From: Gemmatimonadetes bacterium T265
GTDB lineage: Bacteria; Gemmatimonadota; Gemmatimonadetes; Gemmatimonadales; Gemmatimonadaceae
Reading direction: 5' to 3'
DNA length: 64,000 bases
NCBI GenBank assembly: GCA_019973575.1
Contig: BPUI01000001.1
Span: forward strand, 1,054,001-1,118,000
Below, piece by piece: positions 41,634 to 48,928 of the stretch; the first letter of the stretch is position 1; each line of letters begins with the position of its first letter. The notes beneath the pieces are model-generated. The model saw nothing but the letters and a program-made list of their open reading frames with translations, did not search any database and had not been told where the DNA came from. The translations under genes and the position numbers were made by a program.

Positions 41634-42170
41634 GTGTCCGACGCCGATCCTCCGCCGCCCGCCGACGCGCGCGTAATGAACGCGCTCCGGCGCGCCGTCC
41701 GCGCGCTCGGCGCGTCGGCACACGCGGCCGGCCGGCGCCCGGGCGTGAGCGGCGCGCAGCTGTTCGTACTGCGCCAGATCGCCGCCGCCCCCGGCCTCTC
41801 GCCCGGCGACCTCGCCCGGCGCACCCTGGCCGGGCAGAGCACCGTGTCGGAAGTCGTCGGGCGGCTCGTCGCGGCGGGGCTCGTCGAGCGGCGCCCGAGC
41901 GCGGCCGACGCGCGGCGCGCCGAGCTCACGCTCACCGCGCGCGGCCGCCGCGCCGTCGCGGGCGCGCCGCCGACCGCGCAGGAGCGGCTCGCCGCGGGCC
42001 TCGCCACCCTCGCGCCCGCCGACCGCGACGCGCTCGCCACCCTGCTCGACGCGTGGCTCGCCGCCGCCGGGCTCGCCGACGTGCCGGCCACCCTTTTCTT
42101 CGAACCGGGGCGCTCCGACGCGGCGAGCGCCGCCGCCGTGGCGCGTCCGCGCAATCCACCGTCCGCATGA
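41634..42170 (+). CDS. MarR family transcriptional regulator
   Basis: A 178-residue winged-helix repressor. The DNA-binding core reads AQLFVLRQIAAAPGLSPGDL, AGQSTVSEVVGRLVAAGLVE and the wing RRPSAADARRAELTLTARG. The C-terminal tail is Ala-rich. The GTG start at 41634 is supported by its position directly after the operator dyad; the transcript may have almost no leader. Its stop overlaps the start of the CLC-like gene as ATGA, so the two are coupled and the regulator may respond to a signal related to that transporter. Confidence 0.88.
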   Translation: MSDADPPPPADARVMNALRRAVRALGASAHAAGRRPGVSGAQLFVLRQIAAAPGLSPGDLARRTLAGQSTVSEVVGRLVAAGLVERRPSAADARRAELTLTARGRRAVAGAPPTAQERLAAGLATLAPADRDALATLLDAWLAAAGLADVPATLFFEPGRSDAASAAAVARPRNPPSA

Positions 42171-43468
42171 CCTCGTTCTCCCCTCCGCAGCCGACGCGCG
42201 CCGAAGGCCCCGCGGCCGGCGCGCCCGACGCGGACGCGCTGAGCGTCGCTCCCGGCCTCGACGTCGCGATCGCCGAATCCGGGGGCGGCGACGCGCACGC
42301 GGACCGCGAGTACGCGCCCGCCGACGCGCGGACGGTCGGCATCGCGCTGCTCGCCGTCGCGGTCGCGGCGGCGGCCGCGCTCGCCGCGCAACTGCTCCTG
42401 CGGCTGATCGCGCTCGCCACCAACCTCGCCTTCTACGGCCGCCTCGCGACCGTCGCCGCGTCGCCCGCCGGCGCGCACCGCGGCCCGCTCGCCACCCTGC
42501 TCATCCCGGTCGCGGGCGCGCTCGTCGTCGGCCTCGTCGAGCCGCGGGCGTTAGGCGTGAGCTACGACAACGTCACCGGCGCGATCGCGGGCACGATCGC
42601 CGGCCGCGCGCTGCTCGTGCTCGTCGTCGCCAAGTTCGTCGCCTGGGCGGTGTACCTGGGCAGCGGCACGTCGGGCGGCACGCTCGCCCCGCTGTTCACG
42701 ATCGGCGGCGGGCTCGGCGCGTGGGCCGGCGCCGGGGTCGCGGCCCTCGCCCCCGCGCTCGGCGTCGACCCGCGCGTGGCGGGGCTCGTCGGCATGGCGG
42801 CCATGTTCGCGGGCGCGTCGCACGCGCTCCTGGCCTCGGTGGTCTTCGCGTTCGAGACGACGCGCCAGCCGGCGGGGCTGCTGCCGCTGCTCGCCGGGTG
42901 TTCGGCGGCGTACCTGGCGTCGCTGCTGTTAGGCCGCCACTCGATCATGACCGAGAAGCTCGCCCGCCGCGGCGCGAGCGTGCGGGCGGAGTACACGGCC
43001 GACCCGCTCGCCGCGACGTTCGTGCGCGAGGTACTCGCCGTGCCCGGGCGCGGCGCGGTCGTCACGCGCCGCACGGACGACGTGTTAGGCGACGTCCGCG
43101 CGTGGATCGGCGCCGGCGCGCCCGGATCCGCGCACCAGGGCTTCCCGGTGCTCGACGCCGCGGGGCGCCTCGCCAGCGTCGTCACGCGCCGCGACCTGCT
43201 GGACCCGGCGCACGACGAAGCCCGGCGGGTGGGCGACCTCGTCCGCCGTCCGGCGGTCTTCGCCTACCCGGACCACACGCTCCGCGACGCCGCCGATCGC
43301 ATGGTGCACGCGGGCGTCGGACGCCTGCCCGTGGTCGAGCGGGGCGAGCCCGGGCGCGTGGTCGGGATCGTCACGCGGAGTGACCTGCTCGCCGCGCACG
43401 TCCCGCGGCTGCGGGCGGGGCGGCTGGAGGCGAGAAAGCCGCGCCACCGCGGTGGCCGAACGCCGTGA
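42167..43468 (+). CDS. Shortened CLC-family chloride channel-like protein with CBS pair
   Basis: A 433-residue membrane protein related to CLC chloride channels. It keeps the later motif VYLGSGTSGGTLAPLFTIGG and the helices after it, then a CBS-domain pair (about 285-420, with RRTDDVLGDVRAWIG and VTRRDLL). The earlier motifs GSGIP and GREGP, which form the selectivity filter in full-length CLC proteins, are absent. CLC-CBS proteins usually approach 580-600 residues. The N-terminus has one hydrophobic stretch (GIALLAVAVAAAAALAAQLL) followed at once by a later part of the fold. Transport is doubtful; it may be a deleted or repurposed sensor. Confidence 0.75.
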   Translation: MTSFSPPQPTRAEGPAAGAPDADALSVAPGLDVAIAESGGGDAHADREYAPADARTVGIALLAVAVAAAAALAAQLLLRLIALATNLAFYGRLATVAASPAGAHRGPLATLLIPVAGALVVGLVEPRALGVSYDNVTGAIAGTIAGRALLVLVVAKFVAWAVYLGSGTSGGTLAPLFTIGGGLGAWAGAGVAALAPALGVDPRVAGLVGMAAMFAGASHALLASVVFAFETTRQPAGLLPLLAGCSAAYLASLLLGRHSIMTEKLARRGASVRAEYTADPLAATFVREVLAVPGRGAVVTRRTDDVLGDVRAWIGAGAPGSAHQGFPVLDAAGRLASVVTRRDLLDPAHDEARRVGDLVRRPAVFAYPDHTLRDAADRMVHAGVGRLPVVERGEPGRVVGIVTRSDLLAAHVPRLRAGRLEARKPRHRGGRTP

Positions 43469-43477
43469 CGGCCGCGC

Positions 43478-44188
43478 TCAGCGGCGCAGCCCGTCCCCCT
43501 GAACCACCCGCCCCGCCGCCCCCGGATCACCCGCCAGCCGCACCAGCTCCGACGCCAGCGCCGCGCCCGTGATCGACCGGTACCGGTCTGCCGTCCGGCG
43601 GCCGCCTAACGAGGCCACCGGCGCCGCGAGCGCGTCCACCACCGCCGCCCCGACCCGCTCCGCCGGCCGCGACTCCCCGCGGTCCGGCCCCGTGATGAAG
43701 CTCGGCCGCACGACCGTCCACGGCAGCGGTCCGGCGCGCAGCTCCGCCTCGAACCGCCCGCGCGCGGCGAGGTACGGATTGCGCGACCCGGCGTCCGCGC
43801 CTAACGCCGAGAGGTAGACGAACCGCGGCGCCTCCGCCGCCGCCACGCGCACGGCGGCGCGGAAGAGCAGCGCCGTGAGGCCGTAGTCCACGCTCTCGTA
43901 CGTGTCCCCGCTCGCCGCGCCGCGCTTGCGCGTCGTGCCGAGGAGCGCGAACACCGCCGCCGGACGCACGCGCGCGAGCGTCGCGGTCAGCGCGTCCTCG
44001 TCCCACGGCGTCACGTCCACCGCGGCGCCGAGCGCGGCGAACCGCGCCCGCCACGCGTCGAGCGCGGGCGAGTCGGGGCGCACGTGCGCCACCGCGCGCG
44101 CGCCGAGCGCGGCGACGGCCGCGCGGCCGACGTAGCCGGTCGCGCCCGCGACGAACACGGCGCCGCTGCTCGTGGCGGCCTCAGGCAT
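43478..44188 (-). CDS. NAD(P)-binding epimerase/NmrA-like protein
   Basis: A 236-residue Rossmann-fold protein of the atypical short-chain dehydrogenase group. The nucleotide site is VFVAGATGYVGRAAVAALG near the N-terminus. Further segments are ALLGTTRKRG, VYLSALGADAGSRNPYLAARG and WTVVRPSFITG, resembling HTATIP2/NmrA-like proteins that may act as NADPH sensors or oxidoreductases. The start overlaps the upstream hydrolase stop by 8 bases. It is convergent with the CLC-like gene with only 9 bases between the stops. Confidence 0.82.
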   Translation of the reverse strand: MPEAATSSGAVFVAGATGYVGRAAVAALGARAVAHVRPDSPALDAWRARFAALGAAVDVTPWDEDALTATLARVRPAAVFALLGTTRKRGAASGDTYESVDYGLTALLFRAAVRVAAAEAPRFVYLSALGADAGSRNPYLAARGRFEAELRAGPLPWTVVRPSFITGPDRGESRPAERVGAAVVDALAAPVASLGGRRTADRYRSITGAALASELVRLAGDPGAAGRVVQGDGLRR

Positions 44189-45092
44189 CCGCCGGCACGT
44201 GCGCGTCGAGCCACGCGCCCGCGTGCGCCGCGACCGCGTCGCGCTCGTGGTCGGCGGCGATCACGTGCCCGCACCGTTCGAGCCAGACGAGCGTCGGCGC
44301 GGTCGCGCCCGGCACGTCGCGACCGATCCGCGCCACCGCGGCGGTCATCGCCGCGGGCGCGATGCGGTTGTCCTGCCGCGACGCGACGACCAGCGTCGGC
44401 GCGGCGATCCCGGGCAGCGCGGCGCGCCCCCACGCCACCGCACGCGCCAACTCGCGCACGAGTCGCGGTGCGACGACCTTCGGGCCGAGCGATACCGCAC
44501 GCGCGGCCGGGTCGTGCAGCGACCGCGCGCCGCCGTCGCTCGACAGGTACGGCGTCCCGAGCGCCAGCAGCGGTGCGAGGCGTGCGCCCCACCGCACGCT
44601 CGCCGGCGCGTCGAGGTAGGGAGCGAGTAGAACGAGTGCCGGCAGGCCCGCCCCGGGCGCCCGCGCTGCTTCGTCCGCGAGCACCGCCGCGAGCGCCCCG
44701 CCCATCGACTGGGCGACGATCGCGACCCGCGCGCGCCGGGCGCGGAGCGCGGCGTACGCGGCCCGCGCGCTCGCGAGCCAGTCCGCGGCCCCCGAGCGCG
44801 CGAACGTGCGCAGGTCCCGCCCGTGCCCCGCGAGCAGGGGGGCGTCGACGGTCCACCCGCGCGCGTGCAGGCCGTGTGCGACCGTCGCGACGCTCTCCGG
44901 CGTGTCGCCAAAGCCGTGGAGGACGAGCGCGCCGCGGTCGCCGTCCGCGTCGAGCGCGATCGGGCCGGCGCCGCGCACGATGCCGTCGGGGCCGAGCGGG
45001 AGCCGGGCGGCGACCTTTGCCTCCCATGCGGCGGCCCGCCGAGCGCGCCCCCTCAGCCGTGCGTCACCGGTCGCGTGCCGCCGCTCCCGCAC
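44181..45092 (-). CDS. Alpha/beta-hydrolase (esterase/lysophospholipase-like)
   Basis: A 303-residue serine hydrolase. The oxyanion-region motif is ALVLHGFGDTPESV, the nucleophile elbow is IVAQSMGGALA, the acid is in LVVASRQDNRIAP and the catalytic His is in LERCGHVIAADHERD. It resembles carboxylesterases of the Est30 type that act on short-chain esters, but the substrate is open. The GTG start at 45092 leaves a basic N-terminal segment of about 40 residues before the domain; a later start is possible. It is coupled to the downstream NmrA-like gene and follows the rhodanese gene by 13 bases. Confidence 0.83.
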   Translation of the reverse strand: MRERRHATGDARLRGRARRAAAWEAKVAARLPLGPDGIVRGAGPIALDADGDRGALVLHGFGDTPESVATVAHGLHARGWTVDAPLLAGHGRDLRTFARSGAADWLASARAAYAALRARRARVAIVAQSMGGALAAVLADEAARAPGAGLPALVLLAPYLDAPASVRWGARLAPLLALGTPYLSSDGGARSLHDPAARAVSLGPKVVAPRLVRELARAVAWGRAALPGIAAPTLVVASRQDNRIAPAAMTAAVARIGRDVPGATAPTLVWLERCGHVIAADHERDAVAAHAGAWLDAHVPADA

Positions 45093-45105
45093 GGTCGCCC
45101 CCGCC

Positions 45106-45486
45106 CTAATACCGAGGCACGCTCGGATCGACGTCCGTGCTCCACGCGTCGATCCCGCCTGCCAGGTGCGCGACCCTCGTCAGTCCGCGCTCGCGCAACA
45201 GGTGCATCCCCGTCAGGCTCCGCACGCCGTGGTGGCAGAGCAGCACGTAGTCCGCTTCGGGGTCGAAGGTCGAGAGCGCGGCCGGCAGCGTGCCGAGCGG
45301 GACGAGGCGCGAGCCGGCGATCTGGGCGATCCGGTACTCCCACGGCTCGCGCACGTCGATCACGGTCGGCGGCCGCGGCCCGCGCATCCGCTCGGCCAAC
45401 TCGTGCGGCGGCATGTCGGACGACATCGGCCCACCGGTTTCCGGACCGCTGGCGCCGCAGCCTGTACCCTGGTCAGCGGACGACAT
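45106..45486 (-). CDS. Single-domain rhodanese-like sulfurtransferase
   Basis: A 126-residue rhodanese domain. It contains TVIDVREPWEYRIAQIAGSR, the persulfide-forming loop LLCHHGVRS (Cys near residue 84) and the C-terminal LAGGIDAWSTDVDPSVPRY, which is usual for the GlpE/PspE-like group. It may carry sulfur or protect against cyanide or oxidants. ATG 45486 is the first good start; a second ATG lies 20 residues later. It sits on the same strand as the hydrolase and NmrA-like genes and downstream of the cold-shock gene, from which a strong terminator separates it. Confidence 0.9.
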   Translation of the reverse strand: MSSADQGTGCGASGPETGGPMSSDMPPHELAERMRGPRPPTVIDVREPWEYRIAQIAGSRLVPLGTLPAALSTFDPEADYVLLCHHGVRSLTGMHLLRERGLTRVAHLAGGIDAWSTDVDPSVPRY

Positions 45487-45542
45487 GGCGAGAATATACG
45501 GCCCGTCAGGACCGTGACGCCCGCGCAGCCCGACGGGCGTCA

Positions 45543-45586
45543 CGCAAACGGGGGCGGCGCCGTGTCCGGCGCCGCCCCCGTTTGCG
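45543..45586 (-). terminator. Terminator with a perfect 20-bp stem after the cold-shock gene
   Basis: CGCAAACGGGGGCGGCGCCG pairs perfectly with its complement across a four-base TGTC loop, 21 bases after the cold-shock stop at 45608. It lies between that gene and the rhodanese gene. Confidence 0.85.
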
Positions 45587-45607
45587 AACACGCAACGGCG
45601 TCTCAGA

Positions 45608-45817
45608 TCACGCCGACTTGGTCACGTTTGCCGCCTGCGGACCTTTCTGGCCCTGGACGATCTCGAACTCCACGTGATCGCCTTCCGCCAGGCTCTTGAA
45701 CCCGGACGACTGGATGGCGCTGAAGTGCACGAACACGTCCGGCCCGCCTTCGCGCGCGATGAAGCCGAAGCCCTTCGCGTCGTTGAACCACTTCACGGTG
45801 CCTGTCATACGAGCCAT
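45608..45817 (-). CDS. csp: Cold-shock domain protein
   Basis: A 69-residue single-stranded nucleic-acid-binding protein of the CspA family. It begins [20 protein letters not shown], with RNP1 KGFGFI and RNP2 VFVHF, and continues [20 protein letters not shown]. It is full-length for the family and should act as an RNA chaperone in the cytoplasm. A second ATG three codons in (MTGT) is an alternative start. The 194-base upstream gap up to 46011 probably holds a long 5' leader, as is usual for cold-shock genes, but I see no distinct motif in it. Confidence 0.97.
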   Translation of the reverse strand: MARMTGTVKWFNDAKGFGFIAREGGPDVFVHFSAIQSSGFKSLAEGDHVEFEIVQGQKGPQAANVTKSA

Positions 45818-46011
45818 GTGAAACGTCCCTCTTGCCCGGTGCGGATTGTGGGCGCCTGACGGTGGAGCGAGGTCCACGCCGCCCACAACCGGGCGTGTGG
45901 AAGAGCATGCGGCGTGGGGGCAAAATCCGTGCACACCTCCGGCATCTCCGGTCGAGAAGTGAGACGCGCGGCGGGGCGTCCGACCACGACAGCGACCTCA
46001 GGCGGGCGACC

Positions 46012-46221
46012 TCAGGCGGCGCCGGCGATGTAGCGCGCGAAGCGGCCGCAGGTCGTACACCGCAACGTGACGTGCACCCGCGGCGGTGGCGGCGCCATGC
46101 CGGGATCACGTTCGATCGAGCCGGAACACGACGGACAACTCAGCGCGGAGCCCGCGCGGTCGGTGGTGATGAGGTGGAGCGCCTGCGCCGGGTTGTACGT
46201 GTTCGGACGTGGCTTTCGCAT
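46012..46221 (-). CDS. Small zinc-ribbon protein
   Basis: A 69-residue protein with two CxxC pairs, CPSC near residue 30 and CTTC near residue 57, fitting a zinc ribbon that could bind nucleic acid or protein. The N-terminus reads MRKPRPNTYNPAQALHLITT. GGAGGGGTC directly before ATG 46221 is a strong ribosome site and decides the start. It is on the same strand as the cold-shock gene, 194 bases upstream of it. I do not recognise a named family. Confidence 0.6.
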   Translation of the reverse strand: MRKPRPNTYNPAQALHLITTDRAGSALSCPSCSGSIERDPGMAPPPPRVHVTLRCTTCGRFARYIAGAA

Positions 46222-46508
46222 GACCCCTCCGTGATGTCCTGCCCCCACCCGTGGCCAGACGAGCGGGGCGTTGCTGATGATGGACGTCGTCGCGCGCGCC
46301 GCCATCCTGCGCGGAGCCCACGCCGATCTGCAGGAAGCCGCATGTCGCAGCATACGGCCCACACCGCCGATTACGCGAACCGGTAATCCGGCGTTGGATC
46401 GAGCAATCTAACTCACCCGAACTTTCTATCAAACTATCGAACCGGTTCGAAATTTCGCACGCTGCGTCCTTTGTCACAGCATAATGTCCCGACAGCGCCC
46501 TGACACGC
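46222..46508. other. AT-rich intergenic region with two adjoining palindromes
   Basis: No convincing gene. The section 46380-46490 is the least GC-rich stretch of the window. It contains the perfect palindromes TCGAACCGGTTCGA (46437-46450) and CGAAATTTCG (46448-46457), which overlap. They lie about 220 bases upstream of the zinc-ribbon gene and may be a regulatory site or promoter region. Confidence 0.5.
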
Positions 46509-46539
46509 GACGCGGGCAGCCGATGAGGCTGCCCGCGTC
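46509..46539 (-). terminator. Strong hairpin after the NrtR-like gene
   Basis: Perfect 13-bp stem GACGCGGGCAGCC / GGCTGCCCGCGTC with a GATGA loop, starting 12 bases after the stop at 46551. The T-run is missing, as for other hairpins in this window. Confidence 0.8.
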
Positions 46540-46550
46540 ACAAACGCTAT

Positions 46551-47294
46551 TCAGGTATCGAACCGGACGCCCCGCGGAGCGACTCTCTTGCGCCGCGCCG
46601 CGTAGCGGAAGAGCTGGGCCGGCCGGCCACGCCCTTCGCTCCGCCACACGTCGGTCGCCTCGACGATGCGGGCACCCTGCAGCGCGCGGCGGAAGCTCGC
46701 CTTGTGGAGCTGGCGGCCGAGCAGGAGCTCGTAGCGCTCCTGCAGCTCGCTTAGGGTGAAGCTCGGCGGCAGGAGGCGGAAGGCGACCGGCGCCTGGCCG
46801 ACGCGGCTCCGCACGTGCGCGACCGCGGCGTCGACCATCGCGCGCTGGCGCGGGGCGAGCGGGGGGAGGGCGCTCATCGCAAAGAACTCGGCCCCCGCCT
46901 CGCCGTCGAGCGTCACGCCGGCCGGGACGAGCGCCACGTAGGCGACCGAGAGCGGGGCGGACGCGGGGTGGCGCCGGCCGTCGCCGAAGGCGCCGACCTG
47001 TTCCATCCACGCCGGCGCGTCGCCGAGCACGTCGGCGGCGACGCGGGCCGCGGCGGTCTGGAGCGGCTCGTCGGGCGCGCCGCCTTCCCACGGGAGCGAA
47101 TAGCGCTCGCGCGGCCGCACGCCGGCCTTGGCCGTCGGGTGCGCGTCCGCGCGCGTGAGGGCGACCCCGAGCTCGCCGTCCACGACGGTGAGGAGGACGA
47201 GGTCGACGGTGTAGGTGCTGTCCCGGCCGCCGCCCCGTCGCGCGGGGGCGCGCGTGCGGGCGGCGGGGGTCGAAGCGGCAAGGGCAGGGCTCAT
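46551..47294 (-). CDS. NrtR-like Nudix-fold transcriptional regulator
   Basis: A 247-residue protein combining a Nudix-type domain (about 25-160) with a C-terminal winged helix (about 175-245). The Nudix box is degenerate: PWEGGAPDEPLQTAAARVAA lacks the RExxEE residues, so no hydrolase activity is expected. The C-terminal part reads LPPSFTLSELQERYELLLGR, FRRALQGARIVEATD and GRGRPAQLFRYAAR, matching NrtR/NadQ-type regulators of NAD metabolism, which sense ADP-ribose. No NAD gene is adjacent, so the regulon is unknown. It is followed by a strong terminator. Confidence 0.82.
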   Translation of the reverse strand: MSPALAASTPAARTRAPARRGGGRDSTYTVDLVLLTVVDGELGVALTRADAHPTAKAGVRPRERYSLPWEGGAPDEPLQTAAARVAADVLGDAPAWMEQVGAFGDGRRHPASAPLSVAYVALVPAGVTLDGEAGAEFFAMSALPPLAPRQRAMVDAAVAHVRSRVGQAPVAFRLLPPSFTLSELQERYELLLGRQLHKASFRRALQGARIVEATDVWRSEGRGRPAQLFRYAARRKRVAPRGVRFDT

Positions 47295-47330
47295 GGCGTG
47301 CGAAGACTCACGGAAAGACGGGCGGGGGGC

Positions 47331-47630
47331 CTACCAGGCGACGGAGCCCTGGCGGCTCGTGTCGACCTCTTCCGCGCGCCCCGCCTTGAACAGGTAGGCC
47401 TCGCGGTTGCGGGACAGGAAGGTGCGGGCCTGCGGGTCCATCAGGTTCAGGCCGTAGTGGTTGATGAGCATCGTCTGCTGCTTGAGCCAGTCGGCCCAGC
47501 ACTGCTGGCAGATCTCGTCCACGATGCGCGCGCCGGCCGCGCCGGCGACGCCCACCGGGGGACGCTCGAAGCCGGCGCGGGTCTCGCCGCAGCGGGTGCA
47601 GGTCACGGAACGCTCGGTGGCGTCGGGCAT
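47331..47630 (-). CDS. YggX-like Fe(II)-trafficking protein with extra Cys pairs
   Basis: A 99-residue protein. The C-terminal two thirds match the YggX family: ICQQCWADWLKQQTMLINHY and GLNLMDPQARTFLSRNREAY, which contain the family's WxxWxxxQTMLIN and MDPQAR blocks. YggX proteins protect iron-sulfur clusters and help handle iron during oxidative stress. Unlike E. coli YggX, this one carries CTRC and CQQC pairs that could bind zinc or iron. It lies 36 bases before the NrtR-like gene on the same strand. ATG 47630 is the only reasonable start. Confidence 0.85.
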   Translation of the reverse strand: MPDATERSVTCTRCGETRAGFERPPVGVAGAAGARIVDEICQQCWADWLKQQTMLINHYGLNLMDPQARTFLSRNREAYLFKAGRAEEVDTSRQGSVAW

Positions 47631-47695
47631 GGCGCGGGGTTCGGGGGGACGACGTACAATCTAACCATGTCGCGCCAAAAACGGGTGCACGCAAA

Positions 47696-47724
47696 ACGCC
47701 CCGCGCCGGGAGGGCGCGGGGCGT
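47696..47724 (-). terminator. Hairpin after the desaturase gene
   Basis: Perfect 12-bp stem ACGCCCCGCGCC / GGCGCGGGGCGT with a five-base loop, 45 bases after the desaturase stop at 47769 and before the YggX-like gene. Confidence 0.75.
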
Positions 47725-47768
47725 GTGAGGCGCAGCGGGGCTGCTGCGGCGCCGGCGGGGCCGGGCGG

Positions 47769-48602
47769 TCAGGCCGCGCGGGCGTCCGGCGCGGGTGCGC
47801 CCGGCATCACGCGCGCCGTCGGGTCGTCGCCCCGGTCGCGGTCGTGGCCGTCCACGCCGCGCGCGTACCTCACCTGCGCCAGCCCGAACAGCGAGAGCAG
47901 CCGGATATAGATCCACCCGATGTCGAACTCGAACCACTTGTGGCCGAAGCGCGCCGAATGCGGGTCGGCGTGGTGGTTGTTGTGCAGCTCCTCGCCGCCG
48001 AGCCAGATCGCGATCGGCGTGATGTTGCGGCTCTCGTCCTTGACCTCGTAGTTGCGGTAGCCGAGCGCGTGCCCGACGCCGTTGATCACGCCCGCCGCCC
48101 AGAACGGGATCCAGATCATCTGGATGCCCCAGACGAGCGGCCCGACGAACCAGCCGAACAGCCACAGGTCGATGCCGAGCATGACGAGGATGCCGAGCTG
48201 CGAGCGCTTGTTGAGCACGTGGCGCTCGAGCCAGTCGTTGGGCGTCCCGCGGCCGTACTTGTCGAGCACGCCGGGCTGCCGCACCGCGTCGCGGTAGTAG
48301 AACGCGCCCTTCAGCATGATGTTGCGCAGCCCCTCGACGAGCGGCGAGTGCGGGTCGCCCTCGCGGTCGGCGAACGCGTGGTGCTTGCGGTGGCAGGCCA
48401 CCCACTCCTTGGTCTTGATCGAGGTGGACAGCCACAGCCACACGCGCATCGGGACCTCGGCCAGCGGGTGGAACTTCACCCCGCGGTGGGTCTGCGCGCG
48501 GTGCAGGAAGAGGGTGACGCACACGTTGGTGAGGTGGCCGGCGAGGACGACGAAGAGCACCGGCTTCCACCAGTGGGACGCCCAGCTTCCGAACTCGGGC
48601 AT
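47769..48602 (-). CDS. Membrane fatty acid desaturase (acyl-CoA delta-9 type)
   Basis: A 277-residue integral membrane di-iron enzyme that inserts a double bond into acyl chains. The three histidine boxes are HRAQTHRG, CHRKHHAFAD and ELHNNHHADPHS. Several hydrophobic spans are visible, including WWKPVLFVVLAGHLTNVCVT near the N-terminus and LWLFGWFVGPLVWGIQMIWI. The order and spacing match the stearoyl-CoA desaturase-like group of bacterial proteins. It probably adjusts membrane fluidity. The 326-base gap upstream contains copy 2 of the interspersed palindromic repeat. Confidence 0.93.
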   Translation of the reverse strand: MPEFGSWASHWWKPVLFVVLAGHLTNVCVTLFLHRAQTHRGVKFHPLAEVPMRVWLWLSTSIKTKEWVACHRKHHAFADREGDPHSPLVEGLRNIMLKGAFYYRDAVRQPGVLDKYGRGTPNDWLERHVLNKRSQLGILVMLGIDLWLFGWFVGPLVWGIQMIWIPFWAAGVINGVGHALGYRNYEVKDESRNITPIAIWLGGEELHNNHHADPHSARFGHKWFEFDIGWIYIRLLSLFGLAQVRYARGVDGHDRDRGDDPTARVMPGAPAPDARAA

Positions 48603-48768
48603 GACGAGAACTCCTGGGAGGGTCAGGGACGAGCGAGTGCAGGAACATACCTCCCCTAAACGGGCGTTCCCGCGCGACGGAGGGCGGAATCTATACGGGA
48701 CTGGCCGCGTGGTCAGGCCGGGGAAGTACGGAGGTGCGTGACTTCAGGGCTCCGCCGAAGCACGAGGT

Positions 48769-48896
48769 GTCATCCGGAGCGCAGCGAAGGATCCTTGCGT
48801 CCCCGCTGCGGGGCCGTACGGCGCGCGACGACGCCGGCCTGACGGCGCACGGCTCCACGTGCCGCACGCAAGATCCTTCGCTGCGCTCAGGATGAC
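48769..48896. repeat. Interspersed palindromic repeat, copy 2
   Basis: Begins with a variant of the shared left end (one base differs: TCCGGAGCGCAGCGAAGGAT) and closes with GATCCTTCGCTGCGCTCAGG and ATGAC. It lies between the desaturase start and the M1 peptidase stop. Its central part differs from copies 1 and 3. The remaining bases of this gap show no gene. Confidence 0.82.
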
Positions 48897-48928
48897 CGCC
48901 CTGCCCCATGATTGCTTCTTGGGGCGCC

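Noticed and set aside
46106-46477. Possible 123-residue gene in the AT-rich intergenic region
   Set aside because: Its second half is out of frame with the better-supported zinc-ribbon gene, and the first half has no ribosome site or recognisable sequence.
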